Counted from the stretch's first letter, positions 25,024 through 34,461 are shown. The stretch: 64,000 bases of DNA from Facklamia sp. 7083-14-GEN3 (GCF_024742075.1 NZ_JANSGD010000001.1:248001-312000); one strand, 5' to 3'. The notes: a model not told the origin generated them from the letters alone. Numbers and translations: made by a program.

Positions 25024-25416
25024 ATGACACAAAAATTATTACATACTTGCTATCGAATTAAAGACAGAGAAGCGAGCTTAAAGTTTTATACGGAAGTTTT
25101 TGATTTTAAAGTGATGCGCGATCGTCGTTTCCCAAATCATCAGTTTGACTTGTTATATTTACAAGTTCCAGGATCTGATTTTGAATTAGAATTAACTTAT
25201 AATTATGACTCTGATGGCTACACTATTGGAGATGGATTCTCCCATATGGCCATTGGCGTGGATGATCTTCAAGCACAACATCAAAAATGCAAAGAAGCTG
25301 GTTATGAAACAACAGAGCTAAAAGGACTTCCAGGTCAAAAAGCTTCTTACTTCTTTGTATCTGATCCTGATGGTTATAGACTTGAAGTGATGGAAAATAA
25401 AAACTTAGCGGTATAA
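25024..25416 (+). CDS. gloA: Lactoylglutathione lyase (glyoxalase I) family
   Basis: A 130-residue VOC-fold enzyme that isomerises the hemithioacetal of methylglyoxal. Metal-ligand positions fit the family: His8 in LLHTCYRIKD, Glu in FELELTYNYD, His in GFSHMAIGVDD and Glu in YRLEVMENK. The length is that of the nickel/zinc bacterial form. The ATG at 25024 follows AAAGGAGGAATTAC. Last gene before the non-coding RNA. It uses glutathione or another low-molecular thiol; the nearby GST-like and glutaredoxin-like genes are consistent with such a thiol pool. Confidence 0.92.
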   Translation: MTQKLLHTCYRIKDREASLKFYTEVFDFKVMRDRRFPNHQFDLLYLQVPGSDFELELTYNYDSDGYTIGDGFSHMAIGVDDLQAQHQKCKEAGYETTELKGLPGQKASYFFVSDPDGYRLEVMENKNLAV

Positions 25417-25418
25417 GC

Positions 25419-25447
25419 TTGTCTATACTCTTTGTTTATGGTAAGAT
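25419..25447 (+). promoter_or_regulatory. Promoter of the non-coding RNA
   Basis: TTGTCT (25419-25424), 17-base spacer, TAAGAT (25442-25447). The start falls near 25453, exactly at the first helix of the RNA below. Confidence 0.55.
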
Positions 25448-25452
25448 TTGTG

Positions 25453-25630
25453 CTTGCGATGAGTCGAATACAATCTGGTAGATTGGAAGCAAGCTGTCTA
25501 GAGCTAAGAGCTCAAGCCAGGAAGGTGACAGAGCAAGTTGGAGCTGTGAACTGCAACTTGCAATATCTTAAGATATTTTGCGATTCGTGAGTACTAGTTA
25601 CTCGCTGACACCCTTTTAGGGTGTCTTTTA
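25453..25630 (+). ncRNA. Structured non-coding RNA of unknown class
   Basis: About 178 nt with five local hairpins and a terminator. (1) GCTTGC 25452-25457 with GCAAGC 25489-25494, enclosing CAATCT 25471-25476 with AGATTG 25480-25485. (2) GAGCT/AGCTC at 25501-25513. (3) GCAAGTTG 25533-25540 with CAACTTGC 25554-25561 around a 13-base loop. (4) an AATATCTT palindrome at 25562-25577. (5) GAGTA 25589-25593 with TACTC 25599-25603. The terminator is GACACCC 25607-25613 with GGGTGTC 25619-25625, then TTTT. It is richer in G and C than the flanks. It does not look like 6S, SRP, tmRNA or RNase P RNA. A 43-codon frame (25459-25590) lacks a ribosome-binding site. Function unknown. Confidence 0.55.
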
Positions 25631-25631
25631 T

Positions 25632-25676
25632 AAAAGCCTTTAACTTTCTGTATTTCAGTCAGTTAGAGGCTTTTTT
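25632..25676. terminator. Second terminator behind the non-coding RNA
   Basis: AAAAGCCT-T-TAAC (25632-25644) pairs with GTTA-G-AGGCTTTT (25662-25674), followed by T. It lies directly after the RNA's own terminator, a tandem arrangement. The remaining bases to glgB (25677-25894) are AT-rich and hold no gene; no clear promoter was found there. Confidence 0.7.
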
Positions 25677-25894
25677 ACTATATTTTATTATTTCTAGAAT
25701 AAACTTATTTAATCATTTTGATAAAAAAGTTTTGAATATATAGATGTATCATTTTGTGTTTAAAATAGGCTTTATCATGGGATTATTCTTTCAAAATAGT
25801 GGGGATTCCGTTACAATATTGGTAATTGAACAAGTTAACTAATTCACTTAATAATCCGTCTCATGCCTATCAATTATAAGAATGGAAGGTTACT

Positions 25895-27778
25895 ATGAAA
25901 TTTTCCTTGGATCGAAGTAGCTTAAACAATGAAATCAAAAAATTTTCATCTCAATTGCATGACCAAGTCTATCGGTTTTTAGGTGCCAAGCGAGTTCAGT
26001 CAACTTATACAGGTTATCAGTTCAGTGTATGGGCACCCAATGCATGGAAGGTATATTTACAAGGAGATTTTTCTAATTGGGAGAATCTACTCATGGAGAA
26101 ACTTGATGGAGGTGTGTGGAGTCTATATATTGAGAATGCTCAAGCGGGGCAATGTTATAAATATGGAATTGATCATGGAAATAATCATATTGAATATAAA
26201 ATTGATCCCTATGCCCTGCGGTTTGAAAAACCTCCCCAAGATGCATCAATTGTTGAAGATCTCTCACCATTTTCATGGAATGATCGAGAGTGGTTACAAA
26301 CACGTAAGACTAAAGATAAATATGCTAATCCCTTACAAATCTATGAGGTTCATCAAAGTTCATGGCGACAGCATCCTGATGGAAGACCTTATTCTTTTAA
26401 GGAATTAGCCCATAGTCTAGTTCCTTATGTTAAAGAAATGGGCTATAACTACATAGAATTCATGCCTTTAACAGCCTTTCCTTATGCACCTTCTTGGGGC
26501 TACCAAGTAACTGGATACTATGCAGTGGCTAGTCAATATGGTCGAAATGAAGATTTTAAATATTTTGTTAATTATGCCCACCAAGAAGGTATTGGCGTAA
26601 TTCTTGATTGGGTTCCAGGCCACTTTAATCAAAATGCTAATGCTTTGGCTTATTTTGATGGTCAAGCTTGTTATGAGTATGCAGATCCTCAACGAGCTAA
26701 AAATGTTAGCTGGGGCAGTTTAAATTTTGACCTTGGAAAGTTACAGGTACAATCTTTTTTAATATCTAATTTAAATTATTGGCTATCTGAATTTCATTTG
26801 GATGGCATTCGAGCAGATGCTATTTCAAATGTTCTTTATCTTGATTTTGATCAAGGTCCTTGGACGCCTAATAAATATGGTGGAAATGATAACCTTGAAG
26901 GCTATCATTTCTTACGCACAATGAACCAATGGGTTCAAAATCATTATCCTGAGATTTATATGATAGCTGAAGAAGCTACTTCATCGAGCGGAGTAACCTT
27001 GGATATTGCTCACGGAGGATTGGGATTTGATTATAAATGGAATATGGGATGGATGAATGATGTTCTAAGATTTTTCCAACTTCCTCACGATCAAAGGCCA
27101 GCTCAATTACGCCTCATTACTTTTGTTTTTATGTATCAATTTAAAGAACGTTATTTATTACCCTTTTCTCACGATGAGGTTGTTCATGGGAAAAAATCAC
27201 TTTTAGCTAAGATGCCAGGCAATCGTTACGATCAATTTGCTGATTTAAGGTTGGTTCACGCCTACATGCTAGCTCAACCCGGCAAGAAGCTTCATTTCAT
27301 GGGTAATGAGCTTGGGCAATTTATTGAGTGGCGTTACTATGAGGAATTAGATTGGCAAGGGCTGAAACAAGAATATAACACTGAGTATCAAGATTTTATG
27401 CGGACTATTAATAAGATTGGGTTAGCAAGACCAGAGTTTTATCAATTAGACCATCAATCAGAAGGGATTACAGTCTTAGATGCAGATGATTTAGAGAGAG
27501 GTCTACTAAGTTTTATACGTTGGTCAAAAAATAAACAGTCTTATTCAGTCATAATGATTAATTTTTCGAAGAATCATTATTATGATGTGGAGCTAGGTGT
27601 CCCTGAAAGTGGAAATTATCTTGTCTATCTCAATAGTCAAGCTGATCAATTTGCCGGTTATCAAAAAAGTTGGCAAAAGTTTTACCGAGCAAAAAAGAAA
27701 CCCTGTCATAATCAAGATCATTGTTGTTTAATTGAAGTTCCAGCTTTATCCGTTCAATTTATTGAACATAAAAGTTAG
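25895..27778 (+). CDS. glgB: 1,4-alpha-glucan branching enzyme
   Basis: Moves alpha-1,4 glucan chains to form alpha-1,6 branches in glycogen. The 627-residue protein has an N-terminal CBM48 domain (about 20-110, YQFSVWAPNAWKVYLQGDFSNW), then a GH13 barrel. Catalytic residues are visible: Asp308 in DGIRADAI, Glu359 in IAEEAT, and the third acid in PFSHDEVVHGKKSL; the C-terminal beta domain ends near residue 625. The ATG follows ATGGAAGGTTACT. It is the first gene of glgBCDA, downstream of the non-coding RNA. Confidence 0.96.
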   Translation: MKFSLDRSSLNNEIKKFSSQLHDQVYRFLGAKRVQSTYTGYQFSVWAPNAWKVYLQGDFSNWENLLMEKLDGGVWSLYIENAQAGQCYKYGIDHGNNHIEYKIDPYALRFEKPPQDASIVEDLSPFSWNDREWLQTRKTKDKYANPLQIYEVHQSSWRQHPDGRPYSFKELAHSLVPYVKEMGYNYIEFMPLTAFPYAPSWGYQVTGYYAVASQYGRNEDFKYFVNYAHQEGIGVILDWVPGHFNQNANALAYFDGQACYEYADPQRAKNVSWGSLNFDLGKLQVQSFLISNLNYWLSEFHLDGIRADAISNVLYLDFDQGPWTPNKYGGNDNLEGYHFLRTMNQWVQNHYPEIYMIAEEATSSSGVTLDIAHGGLGFDYKWNMGWMNDVLRFFQLPHDQRPAQLRLITFVFMYQFKERYLLPFSHDEVVHGKKSLLAKMPGNRYDQFADLRLVHAYMLAQPGKKLHFMGNELGQFIEWRYYEELDWQGLKQEYNTEYQDFMRTINKIGLARPEFYQLDHQSEGITVLDADDLERGLLSFIRWSKNKQSYSVIMINFSKNHYYDVELGVPESGNYLVYLNSQADQFAGYQKSWQKFYRAKKKPCHNQDHCCLIEVPALSVQFIEHKS

Positions 27779-27798
27779 CATCAAGATAGAAAGGAGAA

Positions 27799-27820
27799 GG
27801 ATGCTAAGGACTTAGCATCC
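27799..27820 (+). promoter_or_regulatory. Hairpin between the Shine-Dalgarno and start of glgC
   Basis: GGATGCTAA (27799-27807) and TTAGCATCC (27812-27820) form a perfect 9-bp stem around GGAC. The only good Shine-Dalgarno, AAAGGAG at 27789-27795, lies left of it, 35 bases before the glgC ATG at 27831. The hairpin would bring the two together. Alternatively, AAAGGAG serves a four-codon frame (ATG 27801, TAG 27813-27815) with reinitiation at glgC. Confidence 0.55.
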
Positions 27821-27830
27821 AAAAGCTAAA

Positions 27831-28967
27831 ATGAAAGATGAAATGGTTGCTATGATACTAGCCGGAGGTCAAGGGAGTAGGCTGGGCGTTTTGACTAAGC
27901 AAATAGCTAAGCCAGCTGTACCGTTTGGTGGAAGATATCGTATTATTGACTTTGCTTTAAGTAACTGTGCGAATTCAAATATACATAAAGTGGGGGTCAT
28001 TACTCAATATCAACCCTTAGAATTAAATGCTCACATTGCTAATGGAGAAGCTTGGGGGTTTAATGCGAGTGGCGGAGGTACAACTATTTTACAACCTTAT
28101 TCATCCACGGATGGAGAAAAATGGTTTAAAGGAACATCAAATGCCATCTATCAGAACCTAGCCTATATTGATTCCGTCGATCCAGAATATGTTTTAATTT
28201 TGTCTGGAGATCATATATATAAAATGGATTATTCAAAGATGTTAGATTTTCATAAAGAAAAAGGCGCTTCATTAACTGTTGCTGTTAAGCCGGTCCCTAT
28301 CAAAGAAGCTACACGCTTTGGAATTATGAATACAGATGAGTATGATCGTATCGTTGAATTTGAAGAAAAACCTGATCAGCCCCAGTCGAATTTAGCTTCA
28401 ATGGGAATCTATATTTTTAATTGGAAGAAATTACGTAACTATTTAATTGAAGATCAAGATAAAGATAATCAATTGGAAGATTTTGGTAAACATGTTATTC
28501 CACTCTACTTAGCAAATGATGAAGGATGTTATGCTTATGCCTTTGATGGTTACTGGAAAGATGTGGGAACTATTTCATCTTTATGGGAAGCAAATATGGA
28601 AATATTGAATCAAGACCATCCACTCTATCACTCTAATCCAGAGTGGCGAGTTTATTCTAATAATCCTGTTCTACCTCCTCAAGTGGTGACGGACCATGCT
28701 GCTATCTATGATTCCTTTGTAACCGATGGGTGTTATGTGTCTGGAGAAATTCATCATTCGATTCTTTCCGAAAACGTCAAAGTTGGTCTCGACTCCCAAA
28801 TCACCGATTCGGTGATTATGGCCAATGCTAGAATTGGAGCATCCTGCCGAATTGAATATGCAATTGTTGGTGAGAATGCGCGAATAGTAGATGGAGCAAT
28901 GGTGATTGGAACAGAAAGAGACATTGCTGTTGTTGGTTTTGGCGATCAGATAGAAAGGAAGAATTAA
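27831..28967 (+). CDS. glgC: Glucose-1-phosphate adenylyltransferase, catalytic subunit
   Basis: Makes ADP-glucose from ATP and glucose 1-phosphate, the committed step of glycogen synthesis. The 378 residues comprise a nucleotidyltransferase domain with [16 protein letters not shown] and [15 protein letters not shown], then the sugar-phosphate loop FEEKP, and a left-handed beta helix at the C-terminus. The start fits Bacillus GlgC in alignment. It lies directly before glgD with no gap, as in Firmicutes, where GlgC and GlgD form one complex. Translation initiation seems to involve a hairpin-bridged ribosome-binding site. Confidence 0.96.
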   Translation: MKDEMVAMILAGGQGSRLGVLTKQIAKPAVPFGGRYRIIDFALSNCANSNIHKVGVITQYQPLELNAHIANGEAWGFNASGGGTTILQPYSSTDGEKWFKGTSNAIYQNLAYIDSVDPEYVLILSGDHIYKMDYSKMLDFHKEKGASLTVAVKPVPIKEATRFGIMNTDEYDRIVEFEEKPDQPQSNLASMGIYIFNWKKLRNYLIEDQDKDNQLEDFGKHVIPLYLANDEGCYAYAFDGYWKDVGTISSLWEANMEILNQDHPLYHSNPEWRVYSNNPVLPPQVVTDHAAIYDSFVTDGCYVSGEIHHSILSENVKVGLDSQITDSVIMANARIGASCRIEYAIVGENARIVDGAMVIGTERDIAVVGFGDQIERKN

Positions 28968-30122
28968 ATGGTTCACCATAAGACTTGTGCTATTTTAAAT
29001 TTAACAGAAGACAATCAGCCTCTATATCCTTTAACTTATAATCGTCCTATCGCAGCTTTGCCATTTGCGAGCCGTTATCGTATTATTGATTTTATTTTAT
29101 CCTCTCTTTCTTATGCTGAAGTTCAGTCTGTTGCTATGTTCATTGGTGAGTCAGGACGTTCTCTATATGATCACATCCGCTCAGGAGCCTCCTGGAATCT
29201 TGATTCACGAATTGGAGGGGGGATTTTCACCTTCTCTCAACAAAATTGGAAGGCGCGTTATCATCGAGAGAATGAACATGAAGATTACTACTATAATCAC
29301 CGAATATTCTTAGAAAGATCGAAAGCAAACTATGTTTTTGTATCGGGATCGAAGATTATCGCGAATATCAATATTAATGACTTGCGTCAATCACATATCG
29401 ATAGTGAAAAAGATGTAACCCTAGTTTATAAAAACGTGATAGCCTCAACCATTGGAATGGATCATCCCAATGAACGAATTGTTGCATTTGATGAAGAAAA
29501 AAACATAGTCGACTTATTACCTAATTCTGAAAAGCCAGCTCTTGCTTCTGTTAGTACTAGTTTGGACATGTATTTTCTATCAGTAGATATTCTTTTAAAC
29601 TTGATTGATCGTGCTGAACAAGAAGAACAGTACCTTGAAATAGATGATCTTATTCAGTTTTATTTATTGGATTATAGCATTCATCCTTATGAATATACTG
29701 GCTATACGGCTAATATTAATTCGGTAGAAGCCTATTATCAAGCCAACATGGATATGCTAAACCATTTATCTTATGCAGCTTTATTCCATACCAATCAACC
29801 TGTTCGTACAAAATCCAAAAACGGAATCCCAACATATTATCATGAGCGTTCTTATGTGCGAAATGCAATTCTAGCAACTGGAACGACCGTCTACGGAGAA
29901 GTAATTGATTCTTTAATTAATCGTAGAGTTCAGATTGGTGAGAATGCAAGCGTTAGAAATTCAATCATTCAACAAGGCGTTGAAATTGGAGAAGGTGCAA
30001 CAGTAGAATACGCCATTCTCGATAAAAATGTGGTGGTTAAGCCCGGTACAGTGATTCGCGGACGTCCAGATAAATTAATTGTAAAAGCTAAAAATGAAAT
30101 TGTTGATGCAAGAGTAAACTAG
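28968..30122 (+). CDS. glgD: Glucose-1-phosphate adenylyltransferase regulatory subunit
   Basis: A 384-residue paralogue of GlgC that raises the activity of the GlgCD complex. The nucleotidyltransferase fold is kept (NRPIAALPFASRYRIIDFILS) but the N-terminal nucleotide loop GGxGxRL is missing, replaced by LTEDNQPLYPLT, which is the GlgD hallmark. A hexapeptide-repeat beta helix closes the protein (NAILATGTTVYGE, IGEGATVEYAIL). The ATG starts on the base after the glgC stop codon, with AGAAAGGAAG upstream in glgC; the genes are coupled. Confidence 0.95.
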   Translation: MVHHKTCAILNLTEDNQPLYPLTYNRPIAALPFASRYRIIDFILSSLSYAEVQSVAMFIGESGRSLYDHIRSGASWNLDSRIGGGIFTFSQQNWKARYHRENEHEDYYYNHRIFLERSKANYVFVSGSKIIANININDLRQSHIDSEKDVTLVYKNVIASTIGMDHPNERIVAFDEEKNIVDLLPNSEKPALASVSTSLDMYFLSVDILLNLIDRAEQEEQYLEIDDLIQFYLLDYSIHPYEYTGYTANINSVEAYYQANMDMLNHLSYAALFHTNQPVRTKSKNGIPTYYHERSYVRNAILATGTTVYGEVIDSLINRRVQIGENASVRNSIIQQGVEIGEGATVEYAILDKNVVVKPGTVIRGRPDKLIVKAKNEIVDARVN

Positions 30123-30132
30123 GAGGGGTTAA

Positions 30133-31581
30133 ATGAAAGTACTTTATGCCTCAGCTGAAGCAGCTCCTTTCTTTAAGACAGGAGGTTTAGGAGATGTTGC
30201 ATATGCTTTGCCAAAAGAGTTAGCGAAAGACCCTGAAATTGATATTCGTGTAGTTCTCCCTTTTTATAGTCAAATGGCTAATGAATATGCTCAGCAGCTA
30301 AAAGAAATTGCTCATTTTCGTTTCCAATTGGGTCAACGAAATGTTTATTGTGGAATCAAGCAACTGAACTATCAAGGGGTGACTTACTACTTCATTGATA
30401 ATTTGGCTTATTTTGATCGGGCAACTTTATATGGCGAATGGGATGATGGAGAACGCTTTGCTTATTTTTCAACCGCTATCATTGAAATGTTGGAAGTAAT
30501 TAATTGGATACCAGAAATTATTCATTGTAACGATTGGCAAACGGCTATGATACCCGCTCTTTTAATTGATCGTTATCATTGGAAGGAATCATTAAAAAAC
30601 ATTCGAAAAGTGCTTACCATTCATAACATTCGCTTCCAAGGAGTTTATGATGCCTCAATGCTTCCAAATGTCTTTGGAACAGGATTTAATACCTTTACCG
30701 AAGATGGGTTGAAGGAGAAGAATCATATTAATTACTTAAAGGGTGGGATTAACTTTTCTGACCGGGTAACGACTGTCAGTCCGACATACGCTGAAGAAAT
30801 ATTAACTCCAGAATTTGGTGAAGGTTTAGATGCGGTATTAAGGCTAAATAAATGGAAACTTAATGGAATTATTAACGGAATCGATTTAGATATTAATAAC
30901 CCTAAGACAGACAATTATTTACCCTATCACTATGATCAAAAAGATCTTTCAAATAAAGTTAAATTAAAAAGCCATCTGCAAAAACAACTCTTCCTTGAAC
31001 AAGATAGTCAGATTCCTTTAATTGGAATTGTCAGCCGACTAACTGATCAAAAAGGCTTACAATTGGTTGAGCAAATTATGGATGATTTATTACAACAAAA
31101 TGTTCAACTAGTTATCTTAGGTACTGGAGACCAACGCTTTGAAGATTCGTTCCGCTATTTTGAGCAAAAATACCCTGATCAACTGAGAGCGTGTATTCAA
31201 TTTAATCTTGAACTGGCTCAACAAATATATGCTGCCAGCGATATCTTTTTAATGCCGTCTGCTTTTGAACCTTGCGGACTCTCACAAATGATTGCCATGC
31301 GTTATGGAACACTACCTTTAGTACATGAGACGGGCGGCTTAAAAGATACTGTAGAGGCCTATAATAAATATACAGGTCAGGGAACTGGTTTTTCATTTAA
31401 TGGTTTTAACCGAGATAATTTACTTTTTACCATTAAAATGGCGTTGGATGTTTATTTTAACCAAAAGAAAGCTTGGCAGAAATTAGTGAAACAAGCCATG
31501 AGTAAAGATTTTTCTTGGTCAGAACCTGCGCAAGCTTATAAAGCTATTTATATTGATCTTTTAAAAGAATCCGTTAACTGA
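30133..31581 (+). CDS. glgA: Glycogen synthase (ADP-glucose)
   Basis: A GT5 glycosyltransferase extending alpha-1,4-glucan chains from ADP-glucose. The 482 residues show the N-terminal KTGGLGDVAYALP (ADP-glucose contact), HCNDWQTAMIPALL in the first Rossmann domain and the C-terminal nucleotide site with PSAFEPCGLSQMIAMRYGTLPLV (E-x7-E). The ATG follows TAGGAGGGGTTAA, 10 bases after glgD. It ends the glgBCDA operon; a terminator follows. The phosphorylase gene that usually closes this operon is elsewhere. Confidence 0.96.
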   Translation: MKVLYASAEAAPFFKTGGLGDVAYALPKELAKDPEIDIRVVLPFYSQMANEYAQQLKEIAHFRFQLGQRNVYCGIKQLNYQGVTYYFIDNLAYFDRATLYGEWDDGERFAYFSTAIIEMLEVINWIPEIIHCNDWQTAMIPALLIDRYHWKESLKNIRKVLTIHNIRFQGVYDASMLPNVFGTGFNTFTEDGLKEKNHINYLKGGINFSDRVTTVSPTYAEEILTPEFGEGLDAVLRLNKWKLNGIINGIDLDINNPKTDNYLPYHYDQKDLSNKVKLKSHLQKQLFLEQDSQIPLIGIVSRLTDQKGLQLVEQIMDDLLQQNVQLVILGTGDQRFEDSFRYFEQKYPDQLRACIQFNLELAQQIYAASDIFLMPSAFEPCGLSQMIAMRYGTLPLVHETGGLKDTVEAYNKYTGQGTGFSFNGFNRDNLLFTIKMALDVYFNQKKAWQKLVKQAMSKDFSWSEPAQAYKAIYIDLLKESVN

Positions 31582-31617
31582 TTCTGTTAAAAAGCGTATA
31601 TGAAATTTAAATTATTT

Positions 31618-31662
31618 GCCTTCTAAACTGTTTAATTAAGACATGAGTTAGAAGGCTATTTT
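31618..31662 (+). terminator. Terminator of glgBCDA
   Basis: GCCTTCTAA (31618-31626) pairs with TTAGAAGGC (31648-31656) around a 21-base loop, followed by TATTTTAA. Confidence 0.65.
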
Positions 31663-31804
31663 AATACTTAGGCAAAAGTCATACAATCTTTCATAAAATT
31701 TCTTAATCAGGTAGTATAATTTGAGAAAAAGACCAGCCTTTAGTTGGAAGGCAGTAGATATAATTCTATCTATGATAGAATTAATAAAGTAGGTGAATGA
31801 TTAA

Positions 31805-33928
31805 ATGAAGAAAATAAAAGTGAAATCAAATAAGCATAAACTATTTCAAGGATTCAAAAATATCTGGCGCTATTACCGAGGATGGAAGTGGTTGGTTTTT
31901 ATTTTTCTATCACTGACCTTTTTCTTAACTTCTTATTTAGTTTTTATCGCGAAAACGACTGACGTTAAACAACTTCAAGACTCCTTACAAACAAAAACAG
32001 AAATTTATGATTACCAAGACCAATTTGCAGGTACGCTTTTATCTCAAAAAGGGAGCTATGTGACCCTAGATGAGATATCTCCCCTTATGCAAGAAACAGT
32101 GATTAAAACTGAAGATAAGCGTTTTTATGATCATAACGGATTTGATACAATCGGAATTGGTCGAGCTTTCATACGCTTAGTTATCAATCGCAATACATCT
32201 GGAGGAGGGGGTTCCACTCTAACGCAGCAATTAGCTAAGAATGCTTTTCTCACTCTAGATCAAACTTTCCAACGTAAATTGAAAGAATTGTTTTTGGCAC
32301 TTGAAATTGAAAAAACGTATTCAAAAGATCAAATTCTTGAGATGTATTTAAACAATTCCTACTTTGGTAATGGAGTCTGGGGCATTCAAGATGCTGCTCA
32401 AAAATATTTTGGCATTAATGCTTATCAATTAGATCAAAATCAGTCAATGGTTTTAACAGGTATTCTAAAAGGACCTTCTTTATATAATCCAATAGATGAT
32501 TATCAAGCAGCTATTGACCGACGAAATGTTATTGCAGATCTTTTAGCTGATGAAGGCGTTATCTCATTTTCTAATGCAGAAGATTTCAAAACAATGGGCA
32601 TAGCTCTTTTAGACAATTATGTTCCAGCCAGTTCAGGTCATGAATATCCATTTTACTTTGATGCGGTGATAAATGAAGCTATTCGCAGGGTGAATATTCC
32701 TGAAGAAGATCTTATGTCTAAGGGGTATCGAATTTATACCAATTTGGATATCAATGCCCAGCAAGGTCTTAATAACGCATATCAAGAAAATGCTTATTTA
32801 TTTAATGATGGAGTATATGATGCACCAATTGTTCAAAGCGCAAGTGCGGTAGTTGATACTCGAACAGGAGGAATCAGAGCCATATATGGCGGTAGGGGAG
32901 AATATATTTATCGCGGGTTTAACCGTGCTAGTGACATGTATCGAGCTCCTGGATCGACGATTAAACCTTTAGCCGTATATTTACCAGCTCTTGAGAATGG
33001 ATTTAATATGCATTCGATGGTTCCTGATGTTGTTAAGGCTTATGGTAATGATCAATTTTCTCCAGAGAACTTTAATCGACAAACAGATCCAAGAGGAGAA
33101 GTTCCTTTATATTATGCCTTATCACAAAGTAAAAATACATCCGCTGTTTATTTGCTAGATAAATTAGGCGTTCAAACTGCAGTCGATAAGCTTCAACAAT
33201 TTGGTATTGAAGTTCCCCAACAAGACCAGCAGTTGACTTTGGCCTTAGGGGCATTTTCTACAGGAGTAAGTCCTGTGCAATTAGCCTCAGCTTATGCAAC
33301 TTTTGCTAATAAGGGAATAAGAAATGAATCTTACTTTATTCGACGAATTGAAGATATTTCTGGGAAAGTTGTTTACGATAATGAAAAACCAAAGCGGCAT
33401 TTAATCATGACCAAAACGATTGCCGCAGATATGACAAGCATGATGTTAGATACTTATGGTGGCAATGGCACGGGTTATGGTGCAGGCCCTAATACAGGAT
33501 TAATTGCTGGTAAAACAGGAACAACCGAAGTTTCGGATGGTTCAACCCAAACAAGAGACCATTGGATGGTTGGTTATACACCAGATTTTGCTATAGCTAC
33601 ATGGATTGGTCTAGATGACGTTGAAAGTGCCAATTTAGATGAAATTATGCCTAATGGCATGGGGAGGCTATTTAATAGTCAGACTTCTTATATGATGGCA
33701 TACTCGCCACAAACACCATTTGATGTCGATTACGCTTCGCAAATGGAAGCAGATACGAATGGTAAAATGGGTGGTGATTTGTTGGAAAATGTTGATTTCA
33801 ATTTTGATGAAGAACTTTCAATGCTTAAAGAAAATGGAAGTAATCTATGGGAAAAGGTTAAATCTTTTAGTAGTGAAAAAACACAAGAGGTCATCAATTG
33901 GATTGATAGTTTAGATTTACCCATTTAA
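31805..33928 (+). CDS. Class A penicillin-binding protein (transglycosylase/transpeptidase)
   Basis: A 707-residue bifunctional cell-wall synthase: short basic cytoplasmic tail, one transmembrane segment (about 28-50), glycosyltransferase GT51 domain with EDKRFYDHNGFD (Glu103) and GGSTLTQQLAKN, then a transpeptidase domain with SxxK at Ser384 (GSTIK), SKN, and KTG at about residue 570 (AGKTGTTE). Similar in plan to PBP2A/PBP1A of Lactobacillales. The ATG follows GTAGGTGAATGATTAA. A leader with two small hairpins, including AATTCTATC/GATAGAATT, lies between a TATAAT near 31716 and the gene. Transcribed alone. Confidence 0.94.
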   Translation: MKKIKVKSNKHKLFQGFKNIWRYYRGWKWLVFIFLSLTFFLTSYLVFIAKTTDVKQLQDSLQTKTEIYDYQDQFAGTLLSQKGSYVTLDEISPLMQETVIKTEDKRFYDHNGFDTIGIGRAFIRLVINRNTSGGGGSTLTQQLAKNAFLTLDQTFQRKLKELFLALEIEKTYSKDQILEMYLNNSYFGNGVWGIQDAAQKYFGINAYQLDQNQSMVLTGILKGPSLYNPIDDYQAAIDRRNVIADLLADEGVISFSNAEDFKTMGIALLDNYVPASSGHEYPFYFDAVINEAIRRVNIPEEDLMSKGYRIYTNLDINAQQGLNNAYQENAYLFNDGVYDAPIVQSASAVVDTRTGGIRAIYGGRGEYIYRGFNRASDMYRAPGSTIKPLAVYLPALENGFNMHSMVPDVVKAYGNDQFSPENFNRQTDPRGEVPLYYALSQSKNTSAVYLLDKLGVQTAVDKLQQFGIEVPQQDQQLTLALGAFSTGVSPVQLASAYATFANKGIRNESYFIRRIEDISGKVVYDNEKPKRHLIMTKTIAADMTSMMLDTYGGNGTGYGAGPNTGLIAGKTGTTEVSDGSTQTRDHWMVGYTPDFAIATWIGLDDVESANLDEIMPNGMGRLFNSQTSYMMAYSPQTPFDVDYASQMEADTNGKMGGDLLENVDFNFDEELSMLKENGSNLWEKVKSFSSEKTQEVINWIDSLDLPI

Positions 33929-34020
33929 AAATTAGCCAATAAAATTGATTACTTTTACCCCGGTTTAATTGAAAAAAAGACTATAAATTGATACTATTAG
34001 CTTATAGAAATGAGGTTATT

Positions 34021-34365
34021 ATGAACATTAATATTTATGATACAGCTAACACTTTAGAACGTGAATTACGCCAGTTGCCCGCTTATTTGAATGTAAAATC
34101 TGCACTCGAAGAAATAAAAAAAGATTCTGAGAGCAACCAGTTGTTTGAAGAATTTCGTCAGGTTTCACAGTCACTTCAGACAATGACAGAACAACCGAGT
34201 GAAGATAAAATCACAGAAGTTCAAAACTTGTATGCAAAAGTAATGGAAAATCCTTCTATTAAAAAGCTAATGGAAAACGAACAACAACTTGGTCTTCTAA
34301 TGGAAGAAATCAATCAAATCATTACCAAACCACTACAAGACTTATATCAAGCGCCAACTGAATAA
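34021..34365 (+). CDS. yheA: UPF0342 family protein (YheA/YlbF-like)
   Basis: A 114-residue helical, mostly acidic protein of the DUF964 group, to which YheA and the RNase Y-associated YlbF/YmcA proteins belong. Several long amphipathic helices are evident and there are no cysteines. I use the ATG at 34021, which has GAGGTTATT upstream; the in-frame ATG at 33988 has no ribosome-binding site. As in Bacillus subtilis it stands next to yhaO-yhaN-yhaM. Function unknown; the link with the exonuclease genes is conserved across Firmicutes. A terminator-like hairpin separates it from yhaO. Confidence 0.82.
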   Translation: MNINIYDTANTLERELRQLPAYLNVKSALEEIKKDSESNQLFEEFRQVSQSLQTMTEQPSEDKITEVQNLYAKVMENPSIKKLMENEQQLGLLMEEINQIITKPLQDLYQAPTE

Positions 34366-34376
34366 CTTTGAATTTG

Positions 34377-34428
34377 GCAACTGGAAGACATCGAATAATT
34401 ATCTTTCGAGGTTCTTTCAGTTGCTTTT
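34377..34428 (+). terminator. Terminator between yheA and yhaO
   Basis: GCAACTG (34377-34383) pairs with CAGTTGC (34418-34424), extended inward by further short runs, then TTTT. Confidence 0.65.
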
Positions 34429-34461
34429 ATCAACCAATTATTTTGGAGAGAGGAGACCTAG

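Noticed and set aside
25459-25590. 43-codon ORF inside the non-coding RNA
   Set aside because: No ribosome-binding site and the bases are involved in hairpins; kept as a note only.
25453-25630. 6S RNA, SRP RNA, RNase P or tmRNA
   Set aside because: The ends do not pair as in 6S; SRP, RNase P and tmRNA core motifs are missing.
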